A stretch of 64,000 nucleotides of DNA, taken from Mermis nigrescens (Eukaryota; Nematoda; Enoplea; Mermithida; Mermithidae). The position numbers and the translations under genes are program-made. The notes under the pieces are model-generated. The model did no database searches. It saw only the letters and a program-made list of their open reading frames with translations, and had not been told where the DNA came from. Location of the stretch: positions 22,501 to 86,500 of the forward strand of contig JAVLUZ010000841.1 of NCBI GenBank assembly GCA_036768485.1, read 5' to 3'. Shown here piece by piece: positions 34,818-46,399 of the stretch (the stretch's first letter is position 1; every line of letters begins with the position of its first letter).

Positions 34818-35376
34818 GTTTTGACCAAAAAAAAATTTTGAAACCTCCAAAAACATCAAAAGTATGGTTTTGGACCAGAAAAGTTTTTTTAATGTTCCAA
34901 AACGTTAAAAATATGGTTATGATCAAACAAAATTTTTAAACATACCAAACCATCTAATGGTAAAATTTCCAGAACATCCCAGAACATCAAAAATATGATT
35001 TAGGATAAAGAATTCTCAGAACCATTCTATAACGTCAGAAATATGGATTTAATCAAAGAAATGGTTGACAAAAGACAGTTTTAAAAAATTTAAAAAATAC
35101 AATATGTTTTTACCAACAATTTTTTATGAATATCCCAAAAACATCAAAAGTCCCGAAAAATAAAGAAATACAAGAGACATCTCAATCCCATACAGCTATC
35201 AGGCCTAAGTTCAGCCAGGGCAACGCCGAGCAGCTCAGCTAGATATAAAAAATCTAAAAACCGCTCGCCGATCCATTGCAGAGTCATTCAATTTTTTATA
35301 CTAATTACTGATTAAGATATTATTTGTTTACAAACACTCTAGCAGATGGGGCAGCGAAGCGCCCCATTTGCTAGTA

Positions 35377-36153
35377 CTAATTAAAAGCGGGGTACTAGCA
35401 AAGAAAAATGCTCCGATGGAACAAAAAAGATAAATATACTTGGAATTGTGGATTATTAAGGATGTAAAAGGATGGGACTAGGAAAAATCTACCTAAAGTC
35501 GCAAAATCTGCTAAAAATCACACTTTCTCTAAGCAACGCAAAAAATCGAAGTATATTCTGCGGCCAACAGATTAAAATGAATATTTAACCATAAAATGAT
35601 TGAAAAAGCAGCACATTAGCTACGCAATAGCTATGGGAAATGATGTTGAGTAAACTAACTGTCTTTCTAAGCCAATTGAATGAATGGTTTAAAACAGTAG
35701 GAAACACTTAAGTTGACTTGAAACAGACTATATGTAGGTACACTAGCATGCCCTTAAGGATTGTGTGCACTAATCAATCGGCCGCTGCTTTGCTTGCTTT
35801 AATGCTCAGAACAAAATAAAACAACTTTAAATACAATACCACTTAATTTTCTATCGATCAGGATACGACGCTAGTCAGCGTTGCTACTTGCCATTAACTT
35901 AAAAAAATAAACATTACAGATTTCGTTTATACACTCTTATCTGAAACTTTGAACATTATTTAAAAAAGACACTTTTTTAGAGGCTGCAGAATATACTTCG
36001 ATTTTTTGCGTTGCTTAGAAAAAGTGTGATTTTTAGCAGATTTTGCGACTTTAGGTAGATTTTTCCTAGTCCCATCCTTTTACATCCTTAATAATCCACA
36101 ATTCCAAGTATATTTATCTTTTTTGTTCCATCGGAGCATTTTTCTTTGCTAGT
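35377..36153. mobile_element. Long-TIR element A
   Basis: About 170 bp at the left (from ACTAGCAAAGAAAAATGCTC) recur inverted at 35990-36153, including 'tgctccgatggaacaaaaaa' and 'aaaaaatcgaagtatattct'. Homologous in both ends and interior to element B at 38587-39422, so this is a family. Non-coding. Confidence 0.75.
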
Positions 36154-38586
36154 TTATAGTCTGTTTCACGCAAGTCCGTGCATAAATTTTTAGAATTTTT
36201 ATTGACAGTAAGCCCAGGGTAACGAGAGCTTTTTGAGATAGTTTACGAAAGTGTTTTAATGTATAATGCGACAGGAATGATATTTTATGATGCGACAGGA
36301 ATGATATTTTTTAATAATTTTTAATTTCTTCTAAATAATTAATTTTTTAATAATATCTTAATTTTTTATTATTTTTTAATTTTATAATGCGACAAGGATG
36401 ATATTGTACAGTATGTATGTATGTATATAGAGTTTTAAAAATGACTTCGAACTTGTCGGACTGAAAAATTATCACATATTTTTAAATACAAGGAAACAGT
36501 TCGTATGAAAATGCGGAGCGAGACATTTTGCTATGAGGGACATTTTTCTGGGGATTTTTTGTTGAGGACGTTTTCTCGGTTACGTCTTGTGCGGACTGAA
36601 GACATCTTGTTATGCGGACGTTGGGAACCTTAAAAGCTAATCATCGGCAATAAACTGACAAATCGCATTTATTTAACATGACATTTTATTTAATTTATTT
36701 AATTTATTTATTTATTCATTTCATTCATTTAACATAACATAGTCTATTTTTTAACCTGTTGTATGAAATAAATCGCGCGAGAAACCAATGTCTTATTACA
36801 CTTAACACCCGATTTATTTATTGTCGACAGATTAGAAAGCAGCTATAATTGTTTGTCGCGTCGCGGTGTAGAAATCAGATTTCCAGCAATGAGAATATTC
36901 GATCAAGGAGCGATTTTCATGCTCCAGGCTAAAAAAGACCATAATTTTGGTCGATCTGCGACTTATGATAAATTCTTAAAATTTTTAGTAGAACAAACAG
37001 ACAATTATAAAATGATTATACGCTAAAAATTTAGTATGCTGATACAATCAAGGACAGGGGTGGGGCCGCTCCCTCGTCAAAAAAAATAGTTGAGCAATGG
37101 GATCCTGACTTTATTGGCTCTGCAAAAACCTTATTTTTACGCCAGAAGAATATAGATTAAGTACAGAAGACACAGTTTTTTAAAGTTCTTTCAATGATTG
37201 CTTGAGTATTTTTGGGCGCTTTGGGCCAACTTTTGCAATGATTTCGCGCGTTTTTTCATAGAAAACTTTCGAAAATTTTAAACTCTTTTAAGATCGCAAA
37301 AAATTTTATTTATTAAAAAGGCAAAAACGCTACTTCAAGCATAATGGACGGATTTTTTGTGCAATTTTTGACACTATTAGGAAAATTTGGAGTTCCGCTC
37401 GTTACTGCTACAATGTATGCCGTTTTACCTATGGAACGTGCGTATTGAGTGTTAAGAACACAAACGAGCTCATTTGAAAAAGTTGCAGTAAATTTTTTGG
37501 GTATCTACTCATAATGGTTGCCTACCACACATGGGCAGAGAAATTATGGAGTGGACTGAATGGCCGATCTGAGTAATTCAGCTGGTCTGCAAGAGCTTAT
37601 TTGAGCCAAAATAGTGTCGAAAATTAATATAACCGATAAAATAACACGCAATGTACTCAAAAACTAATGCCAGTCCATACAGTTTCTGATTATTTTCAAG
37701 CACTTTTGCAGAAAAATATTTCAGTTTCAACAACTTTTGGCCTTCATTTTGCCTTATTTTTTGCAGAAAATTTCCCATTATTCCACTCACTATCCAAACT
37801 CCTCATCTGGTCTGGCTGGGTCCCTCAGAATTCAAACATGATTTAAGGGGACAAGGGCGGCCGACTTCCATGGACCCAACATGATTTGCGAGACCAGAAA
37901 TATGTACTTTGCAATGATTTTTGACCACACGATCATGATTTCTCAATTTTTTGGCACAACCGGATTAATACTTATTATTGGCTTTTATTTATTTCTTTTG
38001 GCGGCTCGGAAACCCTGTTTTGCCCTACGAATAGGTTTTAAAGCGATGTCAAAAGCAGAGACATCTTTTCCTGCATGTTTTCTTCTATTTTTAGACATAA
38101 CTTTTATAAATTTTCGACGCTAGAGTGAAGCTCTGAACCTTTTCCGCTTAACGAATTTACGGGCGCTTCGGGCCAGATTTTGGCTAAAATTAAAGAAATT
38201 TAAGTTTTTTCTCGTGCAAAATTATCTAAAATCTTAAAATTGTTCAAGAAAATGTTGCGCCGAAACGGTTTAAAAGTAGACAACTCGAAATGCCGAAAAA
38301 CGCCATCGCACGTGAATGACAAATTTTCGAACCATTTTCGACTGTTTTCGGAAAAGACCGCCCCCTCCCTACGAAAAATCCTAGATCCACCACTGAATTC
38401 AGACACTCAGAATTCGAAAGAGAATAAAATTTTCAGTTTTTTGTCTTATTTCGCTTTTTTGGTACTTCAATGATAAACGTCAGGAAATAGTTTTTTTGCC
38501 CCTATAATGTGCCATGAATTTTTCGAACCTTTTGACCTATTAAAATTTCGTATCCCAGAAGCTTTACTTAGCTACTGATATATAAA
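36154..38586. other. No gene established; mixed repeats
   Basis: An AT-rich microsatellite lies at 36670-36740 (ATTTAATTT/ATTC) and an M4-like block at 37530-37800. A degenerate M2-like block ending GATCCACCACTG lies at about 38200-38395. Short frames (37881-38123 and others) have no domain. Confidence 0.4.
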
Positions 38587-39422
38587 TAGCAAAGAAAAAT
38601 GCTCCGATGGAACAAAAAAGGGGAATATACTTGGGATTGTGAATTATCGAGGATGTGAAAGGAGGGGACTAGGAAAATCTCCCTATGTTATATGCCAAGA
38701 ATCGCAAAATATGTAAAAAATCAGACTTTCTCTAAACAATGCAAAAAATCGAAGTATATTCTGCCGTCTCTGAAAAATTGTATTATTTTAAAATAATTTT
38801 TCCTGATTGACATAATATCTTAAAAGCATATTACGTAATGCAACTTTTTGCAGACTTCATTCAACTTTGAGTTGCTTAATAATGTGACTGAAAGTAATAT
38901 GCTGTTAACAAATCATAATTAAGTTGTTCGTATTTCATTATTACTAAGCATGTCACTTAGCAGATACAGCCATTCTAAGTGTCAAAGTGCAAGCAATATT
39001 CAAATTCCCAAAAAATTGATTGAAAAAAGCAGCGAATTAGCAATGCAGTAGCTAAGCGAATTGAATGAAATAGTACATATCGATGCATTCAAGACAATCG
39101 ATGATATTGTTGCTTCAAAGCAGTAGGAAACACGGAAGCTGACGTGCAACAGACCTTATGTAGATACTCTTTTACACATGTTTACAACAATTGTTTACTA
39201 AACTTTTACATTTTTCAAAGGCCGCAGAATATACTTCGATTTTTTGCATTGTTTAGAGAAAGTCTGATTTTTTACATATTTTGCGATTCTTGGCATATAA
39301 CATAGGGAGATTTTTCCTAGTCCCCTCCTTTTACATCCTCGATAATTCACAATCCCAAGTATATTCCCCTTTTTTGTTCCATCGGAGCATTTTCTCTTTG
39401 CTAGTACCCCACTTTTAATTAG
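38587..39422. mobile_element. Long-TIR element B
   Basis: The left end (TAGCAAAGAAAAATGCTCCG) and right end (39215-39422, inverted) match over about 185 bp. The interior is homologous to element A. The right end keeps an outer segment, CTAGTACCCCACTTTTAATT, that is matched inverted by the left end of A (35377). A and B might therefore be the ends of one 4-kb composite. Confidence 0.7.
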
Positions 39423-39639
39423 CAAGATTTGGAAATACAATACTAGATTTCATTTACTGTGCGGTTCTTCTAATAATTGAATGGTTTAAACTTTACAAAG
39501 CTACTAGTTGTAGAAGAAACAAACATTCTGATTAGTAATTCTTATGTTACGAAGAACATCCTGTAAAGAAATATGCTTCCAAAACTTTCTAGAGCTCAAC
39601 TTAATTTACATTTTAAACTTTATACCAGAAAGTGAAGAA

Positions 39640-41912
39640 TTTTAGTGGGATTAATAATTTCGATATTGCTCTGATATAACGATCAGCATTTCTTAAGAAA
39701 TGAAACCTCTATAATGTTCTAAGAACAAATTAACATTAGGTGTTGATCACTTTACACTACTCTTCATGCGCCCCTAGCAGACGTATCACATCTGTTTCCA
39801 TATATATTTTACGACTTTAGAGAAAAAATAAGTTACCGTGAGGCTCTAGAATGAAGCTTATTATATAGTGTAAACTTTACACTGGCAACGAGTGTAAAGA
39901 AGATTTTAGTCTGATTTGTAAATTCGATATTACTCGGATATCACGATCAACATTCATGAAAAAATTACGTCTCCATAACGGTTTAATGACAAATAGACAC
40001 AGATGTAAACCACTTTACATCACTGTTGAGTGTAAACAAACGCGCCTAACTGACGTCCCTTATTTGATTCCATGTAAATTTTCAGATTTCGGCAAAAAAT
40101 TTAGGTTTTTGCAAAGCTCTAGAACGAAGATAAACCACTTTACATCACTGTTGAGTGTAATCAAACGCGCCCAGCTGACGTCCCTCATTTGATTCCATGT
40201 AAATTTTCAGATTTCGGCAAAAAATTCAGGTTTTCGCAAAGCTCTAGAACGAAGATTAATTAGCAGTGTAAACTATACACAACCGTCTAGTTTAAAGAGG
40301 ATTTTATTCCGATTTGTAAATCTGATATTACTCGGATATTATTATCAACATTTATGAAAAAATTACATGTCTACAATGGTCTGAGGACAAATAAACAATG
40401 AGTGTAAACTACTTTACATCACTGTTGGATGTAAACAAACGCGCTTACGTGACGTCTCACATTTGATTCTTTGAAAATTTCCAGACTCCAGGAAAAAATT
40501 AGGTTTCTGGAATGCTCAAAAACGAAGATAAATACATATGTAGTGTAAACTTCATGTAAACACCTAGTGTAAAGAAGATTTTGGTCAGATTCGTAATTTT
40601 GATATTGTCCGATATTACGATTAATATTTATGAAAAAAATTAAGTCTCCATAATGTTCTATGGGCAAACTAACAATAGGTGTAAACCACTTTACAACACT
40701 GTAGAGTGTAAACATATGCGCCAGACTGGCATATCAAATTTGGTTCCTGGTCCATTTCTAGACTTGATAATCGTGTCCCTGACTCATAACCGGAGAAGCA
40801 GGCAGAAAAAACAAGACAGAAACGCATTTTGAACACCAAGACAATTTGCTCTGACATGCACCCGATATAAAGCACTTTATTTTTATTCTATTGGACTTAT
40901 CCCGACTTCTGGACGGAGAAAGTGGCGAACAAAAAACGCAACAAAAACGTATTTTCCATCATTTAGAACACTGTAAACTTTAAAATTCCGTACCGAACTC
41001 CCCATTGAGTTTAAAGAAATTCGGTTTGGTACACTTTGTAGCTTTTAAATCGTACTACATTCCTGTGTGCCAAAATTCTCTTGCAAAAATTATTTGGTAT
41101 GATTTATTAATCAAAATTCGGAAAAAAACGTGTTTTTTCGCCCATTTTTTACCTCTGATTTCAAACTTTACACCCCCATAAATAACTCAATATTGCGTTT
41201 TTTTAAATGCAGTTTGCTGCGATGTGTAGCCCCTGAGAGGCACTTTATTACTGCTGTACTCAATTTACCCTGACTCATAAGTGAAAAAATTTGGCAGAGA
41301 AATCTTACTTAAAATCAGTTTTTTACACCATCCACTAGAGTGTAAACTTTAAACCCCAGGATCTAACTCACCATAGAGCGTAGAAGACTTTGCTTATATG
41401 CAGAATGTAGCCCTTGATCCGCTCTAATTTTCTGTCAGAAAACATTTCAAAAAACTCATAACGGGAGTTAGTATCAGACATAAGCAGGTTGAAAACTCGA
41501 CCAAAAAGTGCTTTTTCACCCCCAGATTTTCGCACTCTTTACACTGCCATTCGATGACTAATGCGAATTTCAAAAAAACAAAAAAAGTGCCATCTGTAGA
41601 ATTCATCCCTCTATTATCCTATGCTGTTCAATTCTTCGAGTCATCAATACTCAGTTCTCCACATGCCGCATTATAAATGTCCCAAAATTTGTCCTGTTAT
41701 AACGTTACACAAAAACTTTACACCTTCTTTACACAGTCAGTTTTGAGTTTCAAGAAAAACAAAAAAACAAGGGCAGCGAATTTTTTAAATTATCTTTCTT
41801 TTAAAAAAAACCGCACCTTCCAGAAGTGTCCCGTTATAGCTGTAGGGGGGTGCACAGGTGTTAGGGGGTACCCAAGTATATTATAGGTACGCGCTAACGC
41901 GCTACCTATGAT
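39640..41912 (-). repeat. Right inverted-repeat zone with GTGTAAA/TTTACAC units
   Basis: Units of about 200-300 bp recur four or five times, each with the order 'atattactcggatat', 'catgaaaaaatta', 'tgtaaaccactttacatcac', 'gagtgtaaac'. The last part (about 40850-41912) is the inverted counterpart of 26617-28400. The final 28 bp fold as TAGGTA...TACCTA with inner GCGC pairs (41884-41908). Confidence 0.6.
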
Positions 41913-43435
41913 GGAAACAACCGGTTAAGTTTCAAAATTCGTGGGACATTTTTTACAGTAAGTTGTTTCAAAAATTTTAGTCAATCGGCAAAGACGTTTT
42001 TTATTATTCGCTAATCTCGTGTCTCTAGTTCACCTGTTGTCTCCTGAGTAATTTAGTCCGACAGCCTTTGCTCCTTAGGTATGCACTACAGTCTCTTTTA
42101 TTCAAGTTGGTGGTTTTTGAAAAAATTTGAAGTGGCTACAAAAATGCTTTGAACTAATGCGATAGACGTGATATTCTTCAGCATAATGAGTTACAAGGAG
42201 ACATTTCTTATTAATAAGGCGCTTTACTGTATCAAACTTTTAAACCACTTTTGTAGCCCGATTTGTGCGGATTAAATTCAAGAGAAAACCTTAAACTTAA
42301 TGAAACAGACTATACACATATTGTCATTCCAATTTTGGTTTAGAGTGACCACGTAGTGCTAAAAAGGCCCGCGGTTGAGATTAAGCCTCATACCTTTCCA
42401 GGGCAAGGCACGCGTCATAACACACAGCAGGAAAAGTGTCCGCACCGTATATAATAAAAGCTCTAGATAGCTTAATTTGAATCTCGAATTAACGGAAAGA
42501 GTACTGAAACTTTAAACGAAAAATCTAAAGCATTGCGTGAGCACGAAAGACCTGTATGGGTAGATGCCCGAAAAATTTACTGCAACTTTTTCAAATGAAC
42601 TCGTTTGTGTTCTAAACACTCAATACGCATGTTCGATAGATAAAACGACATAAATTGTAAGCAATAGCGGGCAGAACTTCAAATTTTCCTAATAGTGTCA
42701 AAAATTGTGCAAAAAATCCGTCCATTATACTTGAAGTAGCGTTTTTTGCCTGTTTAATAAATAAATTTTTTTGCGATCAAGAGTTTAAAAACATTCCCCT
42801 TCTTCAGAGAAGCGGCGTCCCCGTCGCTGCAGGACATATATGTATAAATGTGGAACTTGGGAAATTTCTATGCCTTTTGACCTAATTAGTCGAATGTAAT
42901 AGAATATTCTCGTTTAATGTGGACTTTGGGCATGAATTTTGAGGATTTTTTCGAAAGTAAGCGACGGATTACGATAATTATATATCAAATCAATGCTATG
43001 ATCGTTGTCGGACATACGTATGCAGTTTGTAAAATTTATGATTAAACTTGTGTGAAACAGACTATAAGTAGTGGAATATATGTATGTATGTATGATAAAA
43101 GGCTCAGGGGCCTTTTGGCTCTTCAGCCTCTATCAAATTTATTATTTATCGATCGGCTCGTATTTTTGCCTTACTTTATATTTTGGCTCATTGTAGTTTT
43201 TTCAAATTTTTTGCTCATTGGCCAATAATGTGCAAGGTTCATTGTCAATGACTGACGTCACATGCTGCTCAGTCTCGCCTAGTCACATTATGTAATAGAG
43301 GACGCTAGCTGAAGGCCAAACCGGTGTCAGCTGGTGTCAAACCAACCAACCTTTATCAGCGCTGACTCCCAGCACAGCTGTGTTTCCAACTGCGATAAGA
43401 CCGGTTCTCTTGCTCAAGAACGTTTGTTCCTTACA
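41913..43435. other. No gene seen
   Basis: The phrase 'gaaacagactata' recurs at 42301 and 43054 and in similar form at 35728 and 36163, suggesting scattered fragments of one repeat. The stretch 42590-42800 resembles 37190-37450 in inverted orientation. No coding region. Confidence 0.4.
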
Positions 43436-43835
43436 TGAAGTAAGTAACCAGCGCGTACGCGCTGGGTTGTGCGCTTCGCGCCCAACGATGGGGTCACTTT
43501 GTGACCCCATGCCGTTATTCTCTTAATATCTAAATTAAGAAAAATTAGAAGAACCAACAAAAATGAGAAAACACGCTGTTATACCAATTTTAGCCTACAT
43601 ATGTGCTGGGTTGTGCGCTTTGCGCCATATGATGGGGTCACCCTGTGACCCCACGCCTTAATTCTCTTGAGGTTAAAGCATAAAAATTTAAAAAAATTGA
43701 CAAAAATGAGAAAGCATGCTTTTAATCAATTTCAGCCTCTGAATTTATTTTAAATTCTCCTGATATACGTTGATAGGAAAGTGCGGCCTGCGGCCGCACT
43801 TTTAGCTAAGTCCAGCAGCTTCGCCTCCTTTTCTA
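43436..43835. repeat. Cluster of GC-rich hairpins in AT-rich DNA
   Basis: Perfect or near-perfect hairpins are ATGGGGTCAC/GTGACCCCAT (43488-43510), GTTGTGCGC/GCGCCCAAC (43464-43485), a second pair of the same type at 43605-43655, and GTGCGGCC/GGCCGCAC (43782-43800). The two halves, 43450-43560 and 43600-43720, are diverged copies of one another. Confidence 0.65.
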
Positions 43836-44934
43836 ATTGGTTACATCATTTATTTCAAGCATATGATTGATTGGTGTAAACTACTCTTTTAAGTCAAACT
43901 TTACACCCTCATGGGTCTATAGGTTTACACTTGCCAATGACGCGTCGTGTACCATTGGATAGAGGAGACAATGGCTAACAATAAGTTTAATAAAAACCAA
44001 ACTTCTACCCTTAATGCCTCAGGTGCTAGAATCGAAAATATAATCAACTTTTGGAGACTTTCAGAAGTTTGGCAAAGTTAATTATTTGCGCTTAATGATA
44101 AATAACCAAAAATCGTTAATTTAAACCTTGCCAAGTAGCTTTAAGAACCTTCTCTACCCCCGAAATTTATTTCAAAACACTCCACTAACTGTAAATAATC
44201 CATTAATGACGAAAAATTAGGTTTCGGACACTTTCAGAAGATCGCCAAACATAATTATTGACCTTCAATGGCTTATTCCCAAAAATCGTAAGTTTAAACT
44301 TCGCCACATAGCTTTAAAAACTTTCCCTACCCCCCATAATTTATTCAAAACACTCCACTAACTATAAATAATCTTTTAATGACGAAGTTTGGGAACCTTT
44401 CAGAAGAACGTCAAACTGAATTATTCGCCAATAATGGCAAATAACGGCAAGATCGCAAAACTTCTTTATTTGTCATTAATGACAAATAAACAAAAATCGT
44501 AACTTTAAACTTTCAAAGCATTAGTTCCTCTCTGATGACCTTTTTCGACTGAGTATCAGCTGTTGCGTCAGCTGTCATCCCTGACATAACAGAACGATTT
44601 TTGATAGTTTTTGAGCAGCCTGTATACAAACAACTCGAAGTAAATAGCTGACGCACTTCAATTGCACAGAATGGAAGAGAAAAAAATTCTCTAAAAACAA
44701 CTTTTTTTGTTTTTCGAATTTTGCATTAGTTATTGAGTGGAAGTTTAAAGAGTGCACAATTATGGGGGTGAAACGACAGATTTTGGTCGCGTTTTTGTCT
44801 TCTTTATGACTGCCAACAACACCGATTATGAGCCGCGAAAAAACTTTCTAACAGAAAAATACTGGGTATAGGTTTAAGGACTACACGTACACTTTTACCG
44901 CGTTTGTGTAAAGTCAATATGGAATTAATTTCAT
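43836..44934. repeat. Degenerate GTGTAAA-type repeats, no gene
   Basis: The phrases 'gtgtaaactact' and 'aaactttacaccctcatggg' and repeated blocks ('tttcagaag...caaa', 'ccctacccccc...aatttattcaaaacactccactaact') point to three tandem, diverged units of about 180-190 bp at 44000-44530. No coding region. Confidence 0.45.
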
Positions 44935-45390
44935 ACGTATTCTTGGGGGATTTGGCCGGTTGACCCCTAGAATGACAACTGACCAGACGTGTTCTTGGGG
45001 GGATTGGGGGTCCGGACGCCCTAACCCCCTAGAATGGCAACTGACCCCCCGCGAAATGACTACGACCCCCAGCATAATCGATTTTTTGTAAAAGTTGGAA
45101 AAGTTGTAAAAAGTTTGCCTTTTCATGCGTTCTTATCCCATTTTTGGCTCAAAAATCTTAAATTTTCGGCGTTTCGAGCCATACACAAGTTTTTTAACTA
45201 TATTTTGTTCAATTTACTCAATTTTATCTAATTATTTGGGAATTTGCTTTACGTTTTTATGTTCTAGAAAGAACGAGCATTGCCAGAAACGTCAAAAAAC
45301 AGTGTTTTTGACGTGTACCCATCGTTTTGCTAGTACAAAAAATTGTTAAACATTTTGGGCCTGACCCCCAAGAATTCCATGCTGTACATG
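44935..45390 (+). repeat. Family M5 copy
   Basis: Complete set of M5 landmarks, with a C/G-rich head ('gaatgacaactgaccagacg'), 'aaattttcggcgtttcgagc', 'agaacgagcattgcc' and the tail 'aagaattccatgctgtacat'. Confidence 0.6.
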
Positions 45391-45394
45391 TATG

Positions 45395-45720
45395 CAACTG
45401 ACCCCCGCAAATGGCTGTGACTGCCCAGACTTGTCAATTTTTCGGGAAAATTGTAAAAAGTGTGCCTTTTTAAGCGTTTCAGCTCATTTTTGGCTAAAAA
45501 GGTCTCAAATTTTTGGCGCTTCGCACCATATACACATTTTCTGACTATATTTTGTTCAATTTTATCGATTTTTTTCGAATTTTTTTTAAATTTCCCGCAT
45601 TTTTTTGTTCTGGAAAGAACGAGCATTGTCCGAAACGTAAAAAAACAGTGTTTTCGAGGTGCACCTATTGCTTTTTATCCCGAAAAAGGCACTTTTTTAA
45701 AAATTTTCATGGTTCAGTCC
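45395..45720 (+). repeat. Family M5 copy, directly following another
   Basis: Begins in the C-rich head, has 'tttttggcgcttcgcaccat' and 'agaacgagcattgtccgaaa', and lacks the last tail block. It is in tandem with the copy ending at 45390. Confidence 0.6.
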
Positions 45721-45828
45721 CATGGTGCACCTGTACGGTTAATTCTAGCGGTTTGAAGTTTACACTCGCCGTTGGACGAAAAACACGTTTCTATGTATCT
45801 CCTTTTTTGTCGACCAGGACGTGCGAAG

Positions 45829-46109
45829 CATAGGTGGGCAGCACCAAAATTCTGGGGGGGTGAAAAAATTTCCGGAGTGGGTGAAAAAATTTTCAAAGGT
45901 CAAAAAATGATCTTAAAAGTGGTTGTATGGCGAAAAAAAACACCATTTTCGACGTTTCTCATCGAGCACTATCCAATGGCATCAAAAAATTGCTAAAAAA
46001 GCAAAAAAAAAATTTTTGGGGGGGGGGGTATTTTGATTTCCGGGGGGAGATATTTCAACTTCTGGGGGTGGGTGCATACCCCCTCCAAATCCCCCCACGC
46101 CCATGTGTG
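45829..46109 (+). mobile_element. hAT-type MITE, family M1, copy 11
   Basis: The ends CATAGGTGGGC and GCCCATGTGTG have a perfect 8-bp duplication GTGCGAAG (45821-45828 and 46110-46117). The closest M1 insertion to the Polinton. Confidence 0.92.
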
Positions 46110-46289
46110 GTGCGAAGTATTATAAAAATGATCACATCACACTTGAGAGCGTTCTTTTAAACTTAATAAAGAGTTAGTTCTGAAGGTGGAAAGTTTAAAC
46201 TCTGATACAAAAATCGTATTTCTGTTCTTTTTTTGTCTATTAACTTCTCCGATTATAAGTCGAATTATGCCCGTCGGACGACATAGTTA

Positions 46290-46295
46290 CCTGTA
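46290..46295 (+). repeat. Target-site duplication CCTGTA, left
   Basis: CCTGTA stands directly before the element's first base and is repeated exactly at 61659-61664. Six-base target duplications are characteristic of Maverick/Polinton integrases. Confidence 0.92.
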
Positions 46296-46399
46296 AGTAG
46301 TTATACGTGTTAGCCTGGATGTAACGTTATAACATAGCCCATGTTATAAGATAGGCAGCTCTTGATAAAGCATAGGCAGTATAGCCAAACGCGGTACCT

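Larger units (their letters stand above)
33299..35374 (+). mobile_element. Helitron 2 (non-autonomous), second of a head-to-tail pair
   Basis: Starts TCTATAATATTAATTTCGAG immediately after the CTAG of Helitron 1 and ends with the same hairpin and CTAG (35371-35374) followed by T. It lacks about 800 bp present in copy 1 but carries an M1 insertion at 34553-34817. Tandem Helitrons fit rolling-circle replication reading through one terminator into the next copy. Confidence 0.85.
26617..41912. mobile_element. Possible old 15.3-kb element with long diverged inverted ends
   Basis: The first 40 bp (ATCATAGGTAGCGCGATAGC...) recur inverted at 41873-41912 with only a few differences. Inside, 26650-28400 aligns by eye in inverted orientation with about 40850-41870. 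Matching landmarks include 'acagctataacggcacac', 'ttgtttatgggggtgtaaag' and 'aaaccgaatttatttacact'. Farther in, 29880-30260 is inverted relative to 39640-40700. The interior is filled by later Helitrons and long-TIR elements, and no coding gene survives. There is no clear target duplication, so one element is likely but not proven; two facing copies of one repeat are the alternative. Confidence 0.5.

Noticed and set aside
37881..38123. Hydrophobic 80-codon frame resembling a membrane protein
   Set aside because: Single short frame in a repeat-rich interval with no neighbour or motif to support it.
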